From assembly GCA_963383645.1 (NCBI GenBank), contig OY726572.1:23753292-23817291 (forward strand): a stretch of DNA of 64,000 bases. The letters are read 5' to 3'. Of the stretch, positions 42,606-54,583 are shown one piece after another (the first letter of the stretch is position 1; each line of letters starts with the position of its first letter). Both the position numbers and the translations under genes were made by a program. Origin of the DNA: Muscardinus avellanarius. Taxonomy: Eukaryota; Chordata; Mammalia; Rodentia; Gliridae. The notes beneath the pieces were generated by a model that was not told where the DNA came from, did no database searches, and saw only the letters and a program-made list of their open reading frames with translations.

Positions 42606-44525
42606 GTTTAGGTATAAGAGTATAAGTGGTAAGGAATTCATGAAAAAAAGTGAGCTTTTTTTAAAAAATTGTAATCCCTCCCCTCAAATATAAGGCAAGG
42701 CTCACTGTCAAATAAATACGTGAATACTCCTAAGTCGAGAAAAGTCTATAAGACACAAGTCACCTGGACTATCCTTGTCCTGGCGTGGCCGGGTCACCAC
42801 CTCAGTGGGTAACCTCTGGGCTGCTTCCAGCCGACTCTGTTCCATGTACCCCTGAGTTGTACTTGCCCGTTCAATGGCAGGTCAGGCAGTGGCCAGTGCA
42901 GCTCACATCACCATTTCACTCCCTGCATTTTTAACTGTGCCTGCATTGCTTATAGTTTCTGCCTTGATGGTGCTGATGCTAAGTATATACTGATCTAAAT
43001 ATTTGCCTTGGTTCAAAATCCTAGAATCGAAGTTGAAGTGTGTGCCCATTTCTGAGGCATAGTGCTATTCTTCCCATGGTGGGACAGAAGTCCATTTCTG
43101 CCTTTGCCGGCAGACACTGGATCCTGTCAAGTCTTCCCTATCTTTCTAGCTTTGGAGGATGAAGGTGTTGCCTAAGGCTCTCAGTGGCCTCTCTGGAAGG
43201 GGTGCTCCCGGATGAAAGTTTTGTCTCTGGTTCCTGGGCATGGGGTGGTGTCTAGTGAATGAAGGATGTATGTTTGTTCCCCCTCTCTGCTCTTCTGTAT
43301 TTAATTCAGACCACTGGAGTCAATTCTTCAGCCATTTAATAAAAGTGTATTAAGTTTCCCCACAATAGATGCTGTAGAGGGTATTATTGCTGCTGTAAAG
43401 TTTGTTCCCTGTTACTGTACCCAGCAGGATTTCTACCCCAAATAAAACTGGTACAATTGAGTAAGGAAAAGGAAGCCTTTTGTTTTAAATGTGGGATTGT
43501 CAAAGAAATAAATACTTAAAAAGTAAATATGTAAGCTAGGGGTTCTTAACAAGAAAAAGAAGCAGAATTGTTCTTGTTCTTCTGAAACTTAAAGGACCCT
43601 GTTTTTGAGAAAAGATGGTAGCAAAGGCATGGGTATCATATTCTGCCAAAAGCATAGCTCTCTGCTCCCAGGAATGATGGATTTGAATTTCAGGTACACA
43701 GTGGCCCTTGACAATGATTTCCATTTCTATATTGGCACTAGCCCTCTGGATAAATGTGTCAGGAGTTTTAGGAATTAGTTTCTGAGTTACCGATGCAATA
43801 ACTTTTGTCTGAAATTCTCTGGCCTCCCATAGTTTACTGCTGCAACTTTAATAACTTTCAGAGCAGTTGCCAAACATGTATTTTATATCCAGGGAAGCTG
43901 GGATTAGAAAAGGGCAAACTTATACCTAGGGTCAGATTTGTTTAAGAGACAGCCAAAAAACCAGTGAAAAGCAAATCCAAGCTGTCTTCGCGGCCTGCCT
44001 CCATTTTCTTTGCTTATATCTCTGTGGTCATGAAACTAGCTCATGAAGGTCACAACTCCCATGCTTTGGCTGGTAGCGCCCCACTTACCCTTGCAGAGGG
44101 GAAGGTTATGTCCTGACCTAGCTCCTCCTCGAAACAAAGGTGCAGCGGCATCCATGTGCTGGGGATTTGTGACCATCTTAGTACGTGTGCCTCAATCAAT
44201 CAATCTGACAGTGCGGGGTGTCCGCCTGGACTTTAGGAAGCCAGAAAGACTGTATGGACAGCCTGCCACAATCCATTATCTTTTGCACATCTTTCTGGAG
44301 CTCTCCAATTCTCCAATTCCAGTTTTGCCTCTGCCCCTCATTTACCCGATGACTTTGAACAAGGCACTCTTCCCCAAATGCCTGAAATTTGGAATGCTTT
44401 CTGATCAATTGCACTCTTGAGCAGAAAAAGTTGTCTTCAACTTTGCATGAATTTTTTGAGAAAAACACTGACCACCCACTTCTGCAGAATAATTACATCA
44501 TAATGAACAAATGAGATTCAGTTGA
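42606..44525. other. Unique sequence, no gene seen
   Basis: About 1.9 kb. A weak L2-like phrase (cagccatttaataaaagtgt, 43,331) is too short to call. The 125-codon plus frame 44043-44420 overlaps the minus frame 44196-44468 and has no domain. 42,790-42,880 keeps CpGs (ctggcgtggccgggtc) without other signals. Confidence 0.3.
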
Positions 44526-44529
44526 AAAA

Positions 44530-44695
44530 GGCAGACCTAGAGGCTACAAGTAGTATATAGGAAGGACCACGAATGGGAAACTGAGTCCTGGGTTCGCTTC
44601 TGTATTTGCTTGTTCTTAGGCATGTTCCTCCATCTCCTCGGGTTTTAGTTTCTTCAATAGCAAACTGAGGGCATTGAATTAAAAGTTCTCCACGG
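44530..44695 (+). mobile_element. MIR SINE
   Basis: aaactgagtcctgggttcgc, ttgttcttaggcatgttcct, gttttagtttcttcaatagc, aaactgagggcattgaatta. Sense MIR core. Confidence 0.65.
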
Positions 44696-45490
44696 ACACT
44701 TATTGACTTGATGTCTATACTTTTCTATCAGAGTGCATGAGTCCTCATGATAAAGCATTCTGTAAAAACCCTGGACACTGTAACTAGCCAATAATATCTC
44801 ACAGAGGTGGTAGAAGAGCCATTAGTCACAGAATCACAGATCTATTCATGCAAAGAGGCTCAGTCCTATCCTTTCTGGAGAAGTGGAGGCTTGTGCAAGG
44901 TCACACATTAGGTTACCCACAAACCCCAAATTAAAAATAGAGTATGGTTCCTAGATTGCAAAACCAGAGACAACCCAGCCTATGGGTCAGTCTGTACAAT
45001 CAATTGCATCTCCTATCACTAGCAGTTGAGAAGGACGCATCTATTTAGCATTGGTGGTAGGATCACCAGCCTGGGGTTTGAGGATACTATAAGTTTACTG
45101 TCAGAAAACTTACATACACAAAAATTAAGAGAAGCTGACCTGGAAAGAGATAGCATCTCTAAGGCTCCCAACTTCCTACCGGTTACTTTTCTACATGGTT
45201 AAAGGAAACTGGCACGTCTGCCACTCGGCAAGCTGTTGATGAGACTGAAGGTTTGGCAGCCCTGAATCAGGAGCATGAAGGCAGCACTCAGAAGAAAGGG
45301 GCATTTAATCGTGACAGCCTGTGAGGGCCATGGGTGGCCGATGACAAGACAGAGAACATGTCTTACTTTGCTGCTGTGCATTATCCCAGTGGGCACAGTC
45401 CTGAGACCAGGCTGGCTCCCCTGCAAGCCACTCACTGGGATGCCTCTCTGAGATGCTTTTGGCTGCTGTGAGGTAGTGAGGCAAGGCCTA
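44696..45490. other. Unique sequence, possible weak antisense MIR 44,840-44,930
   Basis: gcttgtgcaaggtcacacat near 44,890 is MIR-like but isolated. The minus-strand frame 45199-45495 (98 codons) has no domain. Confidence 0.3.
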
Positions 45491-45494
45491 GCCA

Positions 45495-45680
45495 CACTAT
45501 CTCAGCTCCACCATCTACTAGCTAAGCGGCAGGCAAGTGCTTTAATTTCTCTAAGCACTAGTTTCCTCATTGTAAGATGAAGATCATAATGCCCAGCTTG
45601 CTGGGTGGTGGTCAGTATTTGTGAGAAGGATAAATGCAAAGTAACTCCAGCAGTCCTTAGGCCACAGTACCTGATTCTGA
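45495..45680 (+). mobile_element. MIR SINE
   Basis: agctccaccatctactagct, tttaatttctctaagcacta, gtttcctcattgtaagatga, agatcataatgcccagcttg, gataaatgcaaagtaactcc. Clear sense MIR. Confidence 0.8.
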
Positions 45681-46099
45681 TTCTTCTGATTCTTACAGAA
45701 GATCAGTTTTCTTCATGGGACCTCTCTGATCCATGCAGATATTTATAGCTCAACTCATTTATAATATTCCAGGGGGAAAGGAATGTAGGTAAAAGAGAGT
45801 AGGAAAGACCGGGGTCATTTCTAAATAGCAGCCACCATACTTGTTTAAAGAAACAAACAATTTACACAAATCTTTATATGGTAAACGCAACCCAAAGAAA
45901 TCATGGTGAACACCCCTACAACAGATATATTAGTATTTGGACTATGATAGCTGATTGTTATTCTTCTCTGAACCCTCCAGAGGTCCATATCTCTTAGGAT
46001 CAAACATATTTTTTTTTTTTTTGCCTTTTCTGCTTCCTATAGCCTGTGGAAAGATGCTTTGTGTCTAGCTCTCGGTTAGAATTTGTTGAGTCACATTCA
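45681..46099. other. Unique sequence
   Basis: No feature recognised beyond a T-run at 46,009-46,021. Confidence 0.3.
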
Positions 46100-46240
46100 A
46101 TTTCTCAGGTATTTACTGGTATATTGTTGTGCGCAAGATAAAATATTAGATTCTCTGGGGACAGTAAAGGTTTAGGATTTAGCTTGCACTCAAGGAGCTT
46201 ACAGAGCAGTGAGAAAAAATAAAAATACGTACTTAAATCT
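46100..46240 (+). mobile_element. Ancient interspersed repeat, family not assigned
   Basis: caggtatttactggtatatt, ctctggggacagtaaagg, cttgcactcaaggagcttac. The 'ctcaaggagcttacagtctagtg' block is well preserved. Confidence 0.5.
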
Positions 46241-46534
46241 CCCATGAATGACAGTGTATCAGGATTAGGTGAGGAGCGCAGATGCTACGTGTTGCCAAAG
46301 TAGGGTGGGCAAAATGGTGCTTCAGACTGGGTGATGAGGACAGGTCTAACTGGAGTTAGACCTCGAATTGTGAAGCAGGGCAAGGGATTGGGAAAATGGT
46401 GGTGCAGAGAGAGATTGGCTGAGCATATGAGAAGTCGCATAGAGCATCCACCACCCAGGCTGTGGGGGTGAATATTTTCTCTCAGTCTCTACAGGAAAAA
46501 TGGCCTCTGGGTCTCACCTCCCCACCTCCTTAAC
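46241..46534. other. Unique sequence
   Basis: No feature recognised. Confidence 0.3.
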
Positions 46535-46640
46535 ACCAGAGGGGTGGTCCATTCATCAGTGTGTCTCCAGCATCTTACATATTGTAAATGCCCAGCATAT
46601 ATTTTTTGAATGAGAGGACAAATGGATGAACAGATTTTCA
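46535..46640 (+). mobile_element. L2 3' end
   Basis: tgtgtctccagcatcttaca, aatgcccagcatatattttt, tgaatgagaggacaaatgga. Matches the L2 terminus ('tatccccagcgcctagcaca... tcaataaatatttgttgaatgaatgaa'). Confidence 0.65.
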
Positions 46641-47034
46641 TTAAATAAGACAAGATTCTGGGCTAAAATTAATGTGGCAGTGGAGCCGGGTTCATCTAAA
46701 AGTCCATGTCATTTTGCTAACAGTATCTTTTCTCTACTCATGCAATAATCATGGTTTCCCTGTTAGGAGGAACCTCAAGACTGGGGAGTTTTGGGGGTCA
46801 TAGGAAAGAGGTATTACATATGCTTTATCACATAGTTTTTGGATCCCCATTTTCCAGGATCTAATCAGAAGGACTCAGAGAACTATAATAATTGAGATCT
46901 GAGAGACCTGAGTTCTCAACTAGGAGAGTTTTTATCTGATGCATAAATGTTTTCTACCAAGGCCTGGGCCAAGTCAAAAGGAACAGCAACATCAATAATG
47001 ACAGCAGCACTGATAATAAGGTGAACACCACTGT
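46641..47034. other. Unique sequence
   Basis: No feature recognised. Confidence 0.3.
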
Positions 47035-47180
47035 TCACAGTTATTGAGCACCTATTCTATGCTTTGCTAAGAGCTGAGTCTAAACACAGGGTAGTATGCC
47101 TGTGTAATCCTTACACATACCATTTTGCACTGCCCTTGGGAACTCCTTGAGGTTACAAGCTGTCTTCCTAAGCCTATGTT
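47035..47180 (-). mobile_element. MIR 3' part, antisense
   Basis: cagttattgagcacctattc, tatgctttgctaagagctga, cctgtgtaatccttacacat. The end in 'ggaactccttgaggttac' is L2-like, so a composite of two old repeats is possible. Confidence 0.5.
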
Positions 47181-47629
47181 TCAATTTCTGGCCCTGTTGG
47201 GCACAGCTGGGGACCTGAAGCTACAAGACATAGCCATCCTCATGTTCAGTACTGGGCATGACAGCCATGACATTTAGGTGGTGATGATCCCTCTAACGGG
47301 GACAGCCACAGTCATGAGGTAGGTGGAGGGTGACAGAAGCCACATAAACGAGAAAACCAGCCCAGTCCTTGTCACATTGAACTCCATCCCCTGATGCTGA
47401 TTGTTGTCATGAAGCGTGACCCTGTCATGCCACTGGATGTACTGTTGACATTCTCCTACATGTGTCTTTACTAAGACTTTCCTTTGACAAGGGTCTTGAC
47501 AAGGGTCCTGACAAGGTGTGAAGGTGTGAAGGAGCTTAGCTCATGGGAGCTCCTAAAGATCAATAGGAAAGGTGGTGGTGGGGGCGGGAGCCAATGGCAC
47601 CTCTTTCTTTAATCTTATCCTATTGGAAA
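47181..47629. other. Unique sequence with short tandem at 47,485-47,520
   Basis: A 12-bp unit (tgacaagggtct) is present two and a half times at 47,485-47,520, followed by two gaaggtgt units. Otherwise no feature. Confidence 0.4.
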
Positions 47630-47850
47630 AAAATATATATATCTTTTAAGTTTTCCTTAACATAAACTTTGTAGTAATTCCACAGCTAATTTAAGCCATT
47701 CAGCAGATTTTTTTTTATCATTTCCATTAAATCAGCCTAAATTTAAATCATTTTATGGGAAACAGAGAAAAAAGTCCAGGATCAATGTAAATCTTGATGT
47801 GAAGTCCTTTGCTGCTTGTTAATTTCCTGTAATAATATGAACATGTGGCT
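47630..47850. promoter_or_regulatory. Candidate conserved AT-rich block
   Basis: Repeat-free: acagctaatttaagccattc, cattaaatcagcctaaattt, ttgttaatttcctgtaataa. Homeodomain-type composition with no repeat. Inference only. Confidence 0.3.
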
Positions 47851-48284
47851 TGTGGTGTGGGGTCTTATATCCGAGTAGCCCTGGATTTGTTATTTGCTTG
47901 CCCTTTACAACGTCCCTCTGGAGAGGAGCAGATGTGGATGGGAACAAGGTCTCAGGCTGAGCCAGGATCTGGCTCCCACTGGCCCAGGGTAGGTAAGAGC
48001 TGCCTGGATGAAGGTGGCCCCAGGCTCTGTAGGAGGGGCTTGGGGTTGCAAAGGGGCTTTCAAGGCTGGATAGGACCTTGGGTCTACAGGGTGACTTACT
48101 GAGACTTAGCATTGGCAGCTGGAAAGAAGAATAATCTCCTCAGATATGTAGTGTGGGTGACAGAGAAGTGACTTTCCCGGGAAAAAGGGCTGAGATGTCT
48201 TAAATTGAGTTTTCCTGATTATTCTCTCATGCTTTAGAACAAAGGCATGTGGTCGTGAGGTCTTTTTCTTGGCCTTTCTTTAGC
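47851..48284. other. Unique sequence
   Basis: Opposite frames 47845-48102 (plus) and 47819-48112 (minus) cover the same bases. Neither has a domain. Confidence 0.3.
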
Positions 48285-48375
48285 TACTTTTAATTTTCCT
48301 CCTTTCCTCTCTCTTTTCTTCCTTCCTCCCTTCCCTTCTTACTTCCTGTCCTCCCTTTCTCTTTTTTTTTCTTCA
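48285..48375. repeat. Pyrimidine-rich low-complexity tract
   Basis: TTCC/CTTT-rich, about 90 bp, no strict unit. Confidence 0.8.
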
Positions 48376-48384
48376 AGAGAAATA

Positions 48385-48520
48385 TTTTGATTAAGAACAG
48401 AAACTTCAGAGCCAGACTGTTTTATAATTACAATTCTGCCTGTTATTTGCTGTGTGACCTTAGTCCAGGCTCCTAACCTAATCTCTCTGTCCCAAACTTT
48501 CATACCAATAGTTCTAAGGA
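48385..48520 (+). mobile_element. MIR SINE
   Basis: aacttcagagccagactgtt, attctgcctgttatttgctg, tgtgaccttagtccaggctc, cctaatctctctgtcccaaa. Sense MIR 5' half and core. Confidence 0.75.
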
Positions 48521-51018
48521 AAAATTGTAGTAAGAAATGTTAGTTGGCCTCCATGTGACCAATTTGCTCATATAATTAGCACAAATTGTTGCTTTACACT
48601 CAGTGAAACACCCTGTGGCCTCTGAATGTTGGAAGTTACTAGATATTCAAGGTTATTCTCTAGTATCCTGCACCCTCTAGTCCCATTACTCGAGTTCCAC
48701 ACCCATTGACATTCGGTTTTACTCCTTCCCAAGCCCTTTCATGCAGTCGCACTCATGAAGTTGGTACATCAGGGGGCAGAAAACTTTGAATACTTGGGAA
48801 AGATCAGTAGGAGTACATCTCTGTGAATAGCTGCTATTGAACTAAGCATAAATAGATCAACAGAAAAGATCAGGAAAAATCTTAAAAATCCAGAAAACCT
48901 CCAGAACACTTCGCAAATAGTTTAACGCTATTTTCATTTTAAAGAAATCAGAACATCATGGATGAGGAGTCATGCACATGGTTTATGTTGACAACAATGT
49001 GGTGCTCCAAAGAATAGACCACACTGGAAGCAAAGGCCCTGGCCTCCCATCAAATGCTGGCGGATTAGCATGCATTTAGAAGTGGCAAGTTAAAATAAAA
49101 TGTTTCAGGATGCATGCTGATTCCCAGGCTACTTGTTGATCCCAATTTTATTGTCTAAGAGAGATTCTTCTTTGCTTTGCTTTTCATAAAGAAATGTGTA
49201 AAGGATTTGTGAGCATTTTTCTTTATTTGAAAGGAAGGAACCCTGATTATCCAGGCACACTATCAAGTGGCAGAAAAGTTCTCCAAGTCAAGAGTAGCAA
49301 CCTCGAGAATTCTGAAGCTCCTCTTTCTCTGAGTTTTGGCTTTGTTCCCATGCAAATCACCTCCTCCTCCACCAGCTGCCAAACACCCCTCATCAGAAGC
49401 TGCAGGGTGGGCCTCAGCTGGATTCTGGGAGAGGAGGTGACAGCAGGAAGTTTTTCTTTCTTTCTTTATTCTTCTTTTTTTTTTTTTTTGCTGGAATTTC
49501 AGAAACCACGAAGAATTAGACGATGCAAGAGGGGATCCCAGTGGGGCTTCCCACTCCACAAACTTGCCAGACAATCTTTCTGGCAAGGTTGGTTGGTGTG
49601 TTTTCTCTGATTAGAATCCCAAGTAAAATTAGTTTATGCTTTTCTAATTCCTTCTATAAGGAGGTGCGGGCACGTCACCCACCAGTGGCCAGAGGGAATC
49701 TAGAATTTAGTTTTCTACCCATGTCTTCCTTCCAGTACCTGGCACCATCTGTTCTTTTCCAATACAATCTTTTATTTCCAGCCAAATCAATGTATCAGGT
49801 TCATTGAGTTTAGTTTTAAGTACATCATTCCCATGGAGAAGGATAAAGACAACACTGGAATCTGAAATGCAGCTTTATCTGTAGGATTCCTCCTCCAGTG
49901 TGGTCTGCCTCCAGCTCAAGCCCCGTGTCCTGAGTGGGGCTAGGGTTGGAGCAGCCATCCTGGGAACCCACTTCAGAGCTCTATTCCTAGGACTCCTCAG
50001 CCTCAAAGCAGTTCTCCTTGCCCATGCTCCAAGTATTCCCAGCAGCCTATCCTGCTCCCTAGATGGCAGCCTAAATATCATAGAATGTGCTAATGTATTG
50101 ATTGGCTTGAATAATAAACATAAGCCTCTAAAATAGGCAAAAAGCAGATGCCCAAACTCACTGGCTCTGCATCAGTCATAAATCTCTGGCCAAATCAAGC
50201 TGCAATGCTTAAACTTTATGTTGCAGGGTGGACCTGGTCATGACCTATGATCCCATAAGCAAAATGTGTGTCTTGGAAAAGTGGTTGGCCATGAAAGACT
50301 AGAGAGGCCTGGCAAGATGGGGCGAGAAGAGTCCACAGACTTGAATCCACTTGATATGATCCCCATTCTGCACACTGCACCTGCTCTGCTCCTCCGCTGG
50401 GATGGCCATTCAGGAGTGGGGAGGGAATTGCCTGAAGCTTTGATGGAAGGAGAACTATACTGCAGCAAGTACTGTGGATGTGATGTCATTGGACATTGTG
50501 GGTTGACAGATGTTAAGACCAGCATGAGTCTTGGAAGTCACCATGTCTAATCTGCTCATGTGGCAGAGAAGGACTGAGCCCCGAGGATACATTGACTTCC
50601 ACTCTGCAACTGGAGGCATTTTTATAGCTGGTACCTACAATCATCTCTGTAAAACTCAAACATGGCCAGGGTTGGCCCATGTTCCCAGGTCCTGCCTCTG
50701 GCTTCCTGCACATGCAAACCTCTTTCTGTACATTTTGCTTGTGGGGTTCTTTACATCCAAAGTCCTTTTTCTACTTTTTTTTTTTTCTTCTGAGCTGCTC
50801 TGCTCAAGCCTCAACTTGATATCTTTTAGGACTACAACTCCCAGGTGAGACCAGGTGACTGTCAGAGGAGAATAAGGGTAAAAAGGGCCTAATCTTGCCT
50901 GATGAAAGCAGGATTTGGCTTTAGGAAAGCCTCTTGAAGGTGGTGACATTTGCTATTTTTGGCTGGCTTCCCTTGGTCCTGGTAGTGTGAGCAGAAAAGG
51001 TGGTGTCATCTTTTGGAT
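48521..51018. other. Unique sequence, no gene seen
   Basis: About 2.5 kb, the longest stretch here without a confident repeat. 49,060-49,200 (ggcggattagcatgcattta, ttgatcccaattttattgtc) has conserved-like composition. A TTTC/T-run lies at 49,457-49,491. Frames at 49194-49610 (138 codons), 49263-49586, 50266-50550 and 50531-50848 overlap opposite-strand frames and have no domain. Confidence 0.3.
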
Positions 51019-51475
51019 TGTGTCCCCATACCCCCTCCCAAAGAGAGATGTTACACTTTAACCCTTACTGTCTCAGAATATAATCTTGTTTGGAATTAGG
51101 GTCTTATAAAGGTAATAAAGTTACAATGAGATCATTAGGCTAGGTCCTGGTCCAATGACTATGTTCTCATAAGAGCCAGAATTGGACACAGAAACAGACA
51201 GGCACACAAGAAGAACATCATGTAAAGATGAAAGCAGAAATTCTAGAAGCCAACAAACTCCAAAGATGGCCAGAAAACCACTAGAAGCCAGGAGGAGGCC
51301 TGAAACAGCTGCTCCCTTGAAGTCCCTAGGATAAACCAGTCCTTCTGACTCTTTGATTTCAGACTCCTCACCGGCAGGAATGTGAGAATACAAAATTCTG
51401 TTACTGAAAGCACCTGTTTGTGGTATTCTGTCATGGCAGCTCTTACAAATTAATACAGGTCGAATAAATACAGGT
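51019..51475 (+). mobile_element. MLT1-like MaLR solo LTR
   Basis: ttggattgtgtccccatacc, cagaatataatcttgtttgg, aattagggtcttataaaggt, aaagttacaatgagatcatt, ccaatgactatgttctcata, ggacacagaaacagacaggc, ccactagaagccaggaggag, gcaggaatgtgagaatacaa, gtttgtggtattctgtcatg, and acaaattaatacagg at the end. All MLT1 LTR blocks are present in sense order, about 455 bp. The minus-strand frame 51121-51498 lies inside it and is spurious. Confidence 0.85.
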
Positions 51476-52399
51476 GGATAGTTCCAAACCATCCCCACTA
51501 ACTAGAGAAACAAACTGTAAAGTGTTTTTTACAGACTATAGGTAAATGGCACCATCTCTTGGTGTGACCAGCTGGACGAATAGCCAGCAGGCTTCAGACA
51601 AAACACTATGAATTTCTCTTCAACTAACCCCACTTTTCTGGGGGCTAACTGCATAGGACCTTTCTTTGCACATTTACTTTTGCCTGCCCAATGAATAATA
51701 CTACTATTGCTTTCAGGGAGGTCTCTCTATGGAATAACATGAGCAAGTGCAGGCTAATCGCCCAGGAATCATGGGCCTGTTAGGTTCGCCCAGGGTCATG
51801 TTCACCCCTGTGAGCCATGCTTGAAGGAACTAATGGAGTTTGGACTTCCGGCTTCTACCATGTCAGCCAAGTGGGAGATTTTCAGAACACAGCAAACTGA
51901 ACTGCTTGAGAGGCTTTGAGACTGAGCCAACAATATGTGCACCTGGGAGTCAATTTTGGGCTAGAACTGCCACTACCAATTTTCATGTGACTTTAGAGGG
52001 TCAGCTCAAAATCGCAACCTGGAACTTTGAATGGATGCTGAGCCTGCACTAGACGCAGAGGCCCATGGAGGAGCTAGAAAAATCTAGGCTGGGGCTGGGT
52101 AGGGTGGGAATCTCCAGGCACAGGGCCAGCCTTTCCTCTTCTGGATCCTCTTGGACTTTGCACATTTATAGTAAGAAAGCTTGAACACTCTGAATTGTTT
52201 AGTACTGTCTGTAGCCCAATAAGCTGGAAGCTATAATTTTTGGGAAAGGATAGACTCCTGGTTTTGGGCTGATTCAACCCCGGGGTAATATATTTAGTTG
52301 AATAAGGGGTTGGGAAATGGTTCCTTTCAAAACAGTAATAGCCCATCTTCTTTTACCTGCCTCCCAAGAGATACATATAAAGTGTCTTAAGAAAGAGCT
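51476..52399. other. Unique sequence
   Basis: No repeat recognised. Frames 51840-52052 and 52074-52346 have no domain. Confidence 0.3.
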
Positions 52400-52875
52400 G
52401 CCTGGAAGAAAATATCATCAAAATGGCTATTCTTCCAAAAATGATCTACAGATTCAATGTACTGCCCATTAAAATACTAAGATCATTCTTCACAGATATA
52501 GAAAAATAACCCCTTAAGTCCACTTGGAATAAAAAAAAAACCCAGGATGGCCAAAATACTTCTCAGCAATAAGAATCATGCAGGAAGCATCATAATACCT
52601 GACTTCAAACTATACTACAGAGCCATGGTAATAAAACAGCATGGTATTGGCACAAAAGCAGACACAGAGACCAGTGAAGCAGAATAGAAGATTCAGAAAC
52701 AAATCTGCACACTTACAGTCATTTAATTTTTGACAAAGGGGCCAAAAACATACACTGGAAAAAACGTTAGCCTTTTCAACAAATGGTGTTGGCAAAAATG
52801 GTTATCCATATGCATAAAATTGGAAATAAACTCTACTTTCCCACCCTTTGTAAGAGTCAATTCAAGATGAATCAA
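52400..52875 (+). mobile_element. L1 ORF2 3' segment, part 1
   Basis: Sense L1 ORF2: aatatcatcaaaatggctat, gatctacagattcaatgtac, agagccatggtaataaaaca, catggtattggcacaaaagc, tgacaaaggggccaaaaaca. Coding frame is broken, so there is no active reverse transcriptase. 5'-truncated. Confidence 0.9.
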
Positions 52876-53066
52876 TAGCCAGGCCTGGTGGTGCATGCTT
52901 GTAATCCCAGCATTTGAGAGGCTGAGCCAGGAGAAATCCATTTTCCCGACAGCCTTAGCTACTTAGTGAGGCCTGGTGCAACTCAGGTGAGACCCTTTTT
53001 CAAAATGAAGAATAAAAATAGAGCTGGGGTGTAGCTTGGAGGTAGAATGCCCTGGGTTCCATCCTC

Positions 53067-53128
<62 letters not shown>
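52876..53128 (+). mobile_element. B1-dID SINE inside L1, with (CA)n tail
   Basis: Flanked by gatgaatcaa (52,866-52,875) and gatggatcaa (53,129-53,138). Left half: gccaggcctggtggtgcatg to caactcaggtgagacccttt. Right half: agctggggtgtagcttggag to catcctcagtaacac. Its tail is a (CA)n microsatellite, 53,070-53,124. Older, non-deleted B1 half. Confidence 0.9.
53070..53124. repeat. (CA)n microsatellite at SINE tail
   Basis: About 27 CA units directly following the SINE right half. Confidence 0.95.
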
Positions 53129-53129
<1 letters not shown>

Positions 53130-53138
53130 ATGGATCAA

Positions 53139-53985
53139 AGACCTTAAGTTAGAACAGAGACCTTGTAGTTATTGAATAAGGTATAGGACAAACACTCCAA
53201 AATACAGGCATGGGTAAAAACTTCCTCAACAAGACCTCAAAGGCAAAACAAGGATCAACATGTGGAACTGTATTAAACTGAAGAGCTTCTGTGCAGCAAA
53301 AGGAACTATCAAGAACCTCAAGAGAGAGCCGACAGAATGGGGGATTTTACTAATATCTAGAATGTAAAGAGAACCCAAGAAACTCACCACCAAAACAAAC
53401 AAACAAACAAACAAACAAACACCATAACCCAATCAAAAATGGGCAAGTAAAATACTTTACAAACGAAGAAACACAAATGGCCAATAAATGTATAAAAAAT
53501 ACTCAACATCATTAGAAATCAGAGAGATGCACATCAAAACTACTCTGAGATTTTATGTGACCCAAATTAGAATGGCAAAAATTAAAAACACAAACAATAA
53601 CAAATACTGGCAAGGACATGGAGAGGTAAGAACTCTAATATACTTTGGGTGGAACTGCAAATTAGTGGAACCACTTTAGAAAACAGTGATGAGAATCCTC
53701 AGAAGAATGAAAATGAACCCATCATAGGGCCCAGCTATACCACTCTTAGGTATCTATCTAAAATAATGGAACCCAAACTACCAGAGTAATGCATGCTATC
53801 TCTGTTTAGAGCTGTACAATCACAATTGCCAAACTATGGAACCAGCCAAGATGTCCACAGATGAACAGATTACAAAACTATGGGATATATACACAATGAA
53901 ATTCTACTTAGCCATTAAGAAGAACAAAATTAGGTCGTTTGCAGAGAAGTGGATGAAACTGGAGAGAATTATTCTAAGTGAGGTT
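53139..53985 (+). mobile_element. L1 ORF2 3' segment, part 2
   Basis: Resumes aagaccttaagttagaacag, aagagcttctgtgcagcaaa, catcattagaaatcagagag, ggcaaggacatggagaggta, tgttcccacagatgaacag-like phrase, gatatatacacaatgaaatt, tggatgaaactggagagaat. Includes an (AAAC)n run at 53,390-53,420. The L1 stops abruptly at about 53,985, short of its 3' UTR, where the next repeat begins. Confidence 0.9.
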
Positions 53986-54445
53986 GCACACCTCAGGGTG
54001 ACGATAGTCTATTTGGAAATGCACCAGCTTAGCTAACACTGTTTTTAGAAGATTCTCACTCTTGAGTGAGGTAGATTCTCACTCTTGAGTGAGGTAGACA
54101 CAGCTTGCTTTGGGCTAGTCTATTTGGTCCAGGCCAATTAGAAATCTGGCCTTGTAAGAGGCATTGCCTGTCAGGCAGCCAATTCCTCCTCCACTCACAG
54201 GACTGTTCACCTAGGCCTTTTCACCAGGCTGGGGAGTCTCACTCCTGCTTGGCTGCCTCTACCCAAGGTCAGGACTTAGATCACTGAAGTATGAGCCCCT
54301 GATCTGCTTTTCTGCCCCTTTCTGTAGCTCAAGCTCTCTCCTGCACCCAGCCCTCTGTTTCCCAACAGAAGCAGATATTTTTGGCCCACAATGACACCTT
54401 CTTTCAGTAATTAGTGACTCTGGATACACATTGCTGTCACCAGAT
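53986..54445 (+). repeat. Unassigned repeat, copy 1 (LTR-like), about 430 bp
   Basis: Matched by 56,628-57,125 in the same orientation. Shared phrases: gatagtctat, cagcttagctaacactgt, tagaagattctcactctt, caattagaaatctg, ccttgtaagaggcattgcct, gcagatatttttggcccaca, cacattgct. Contains a perfect 23-bp tandem doubling (54,051-54,096) absent from copy 2. Family is not recognised. Length and single-block structure would fit a solo LTR or a local duplication. Confidence 0.8.
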
Positions 54446-54583
54446 GCAAGGGGATGACAGATACTCATCTCAGGCTCTTCATGGCCAGAGTAGAGTCAGT
54501 GCTGCTGTGGGTGGAGCTGGATGCTATGAAAGGTGTCTGTGGCTTTGTGCAAACATCTCTGGCTTTAGAAATCTGCTGGCTGG
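54446..54583. other. Unique sequence
   Basis: Ends in the 17-bp target duplication of the next SINE (54,567-54,583). Confidence 0.3.

Noticed and set aside
49194..49610. 138-codon frame
   Set aside because: Crosses a T-rich tract giving a Phe/Leu/Ser stretch. No domain, and a minus-strand frame overlaps it.
51121..51498. 125-codon minus-strand frame
   Set aside because: Lies almost wholly within an MLT1-like LTR in antisense.
52400..53985. Functional reverse transcriptase
   Set aside because: Only the 3' part of L1 ORF2 is present, with broken frames and a SINE insertion.
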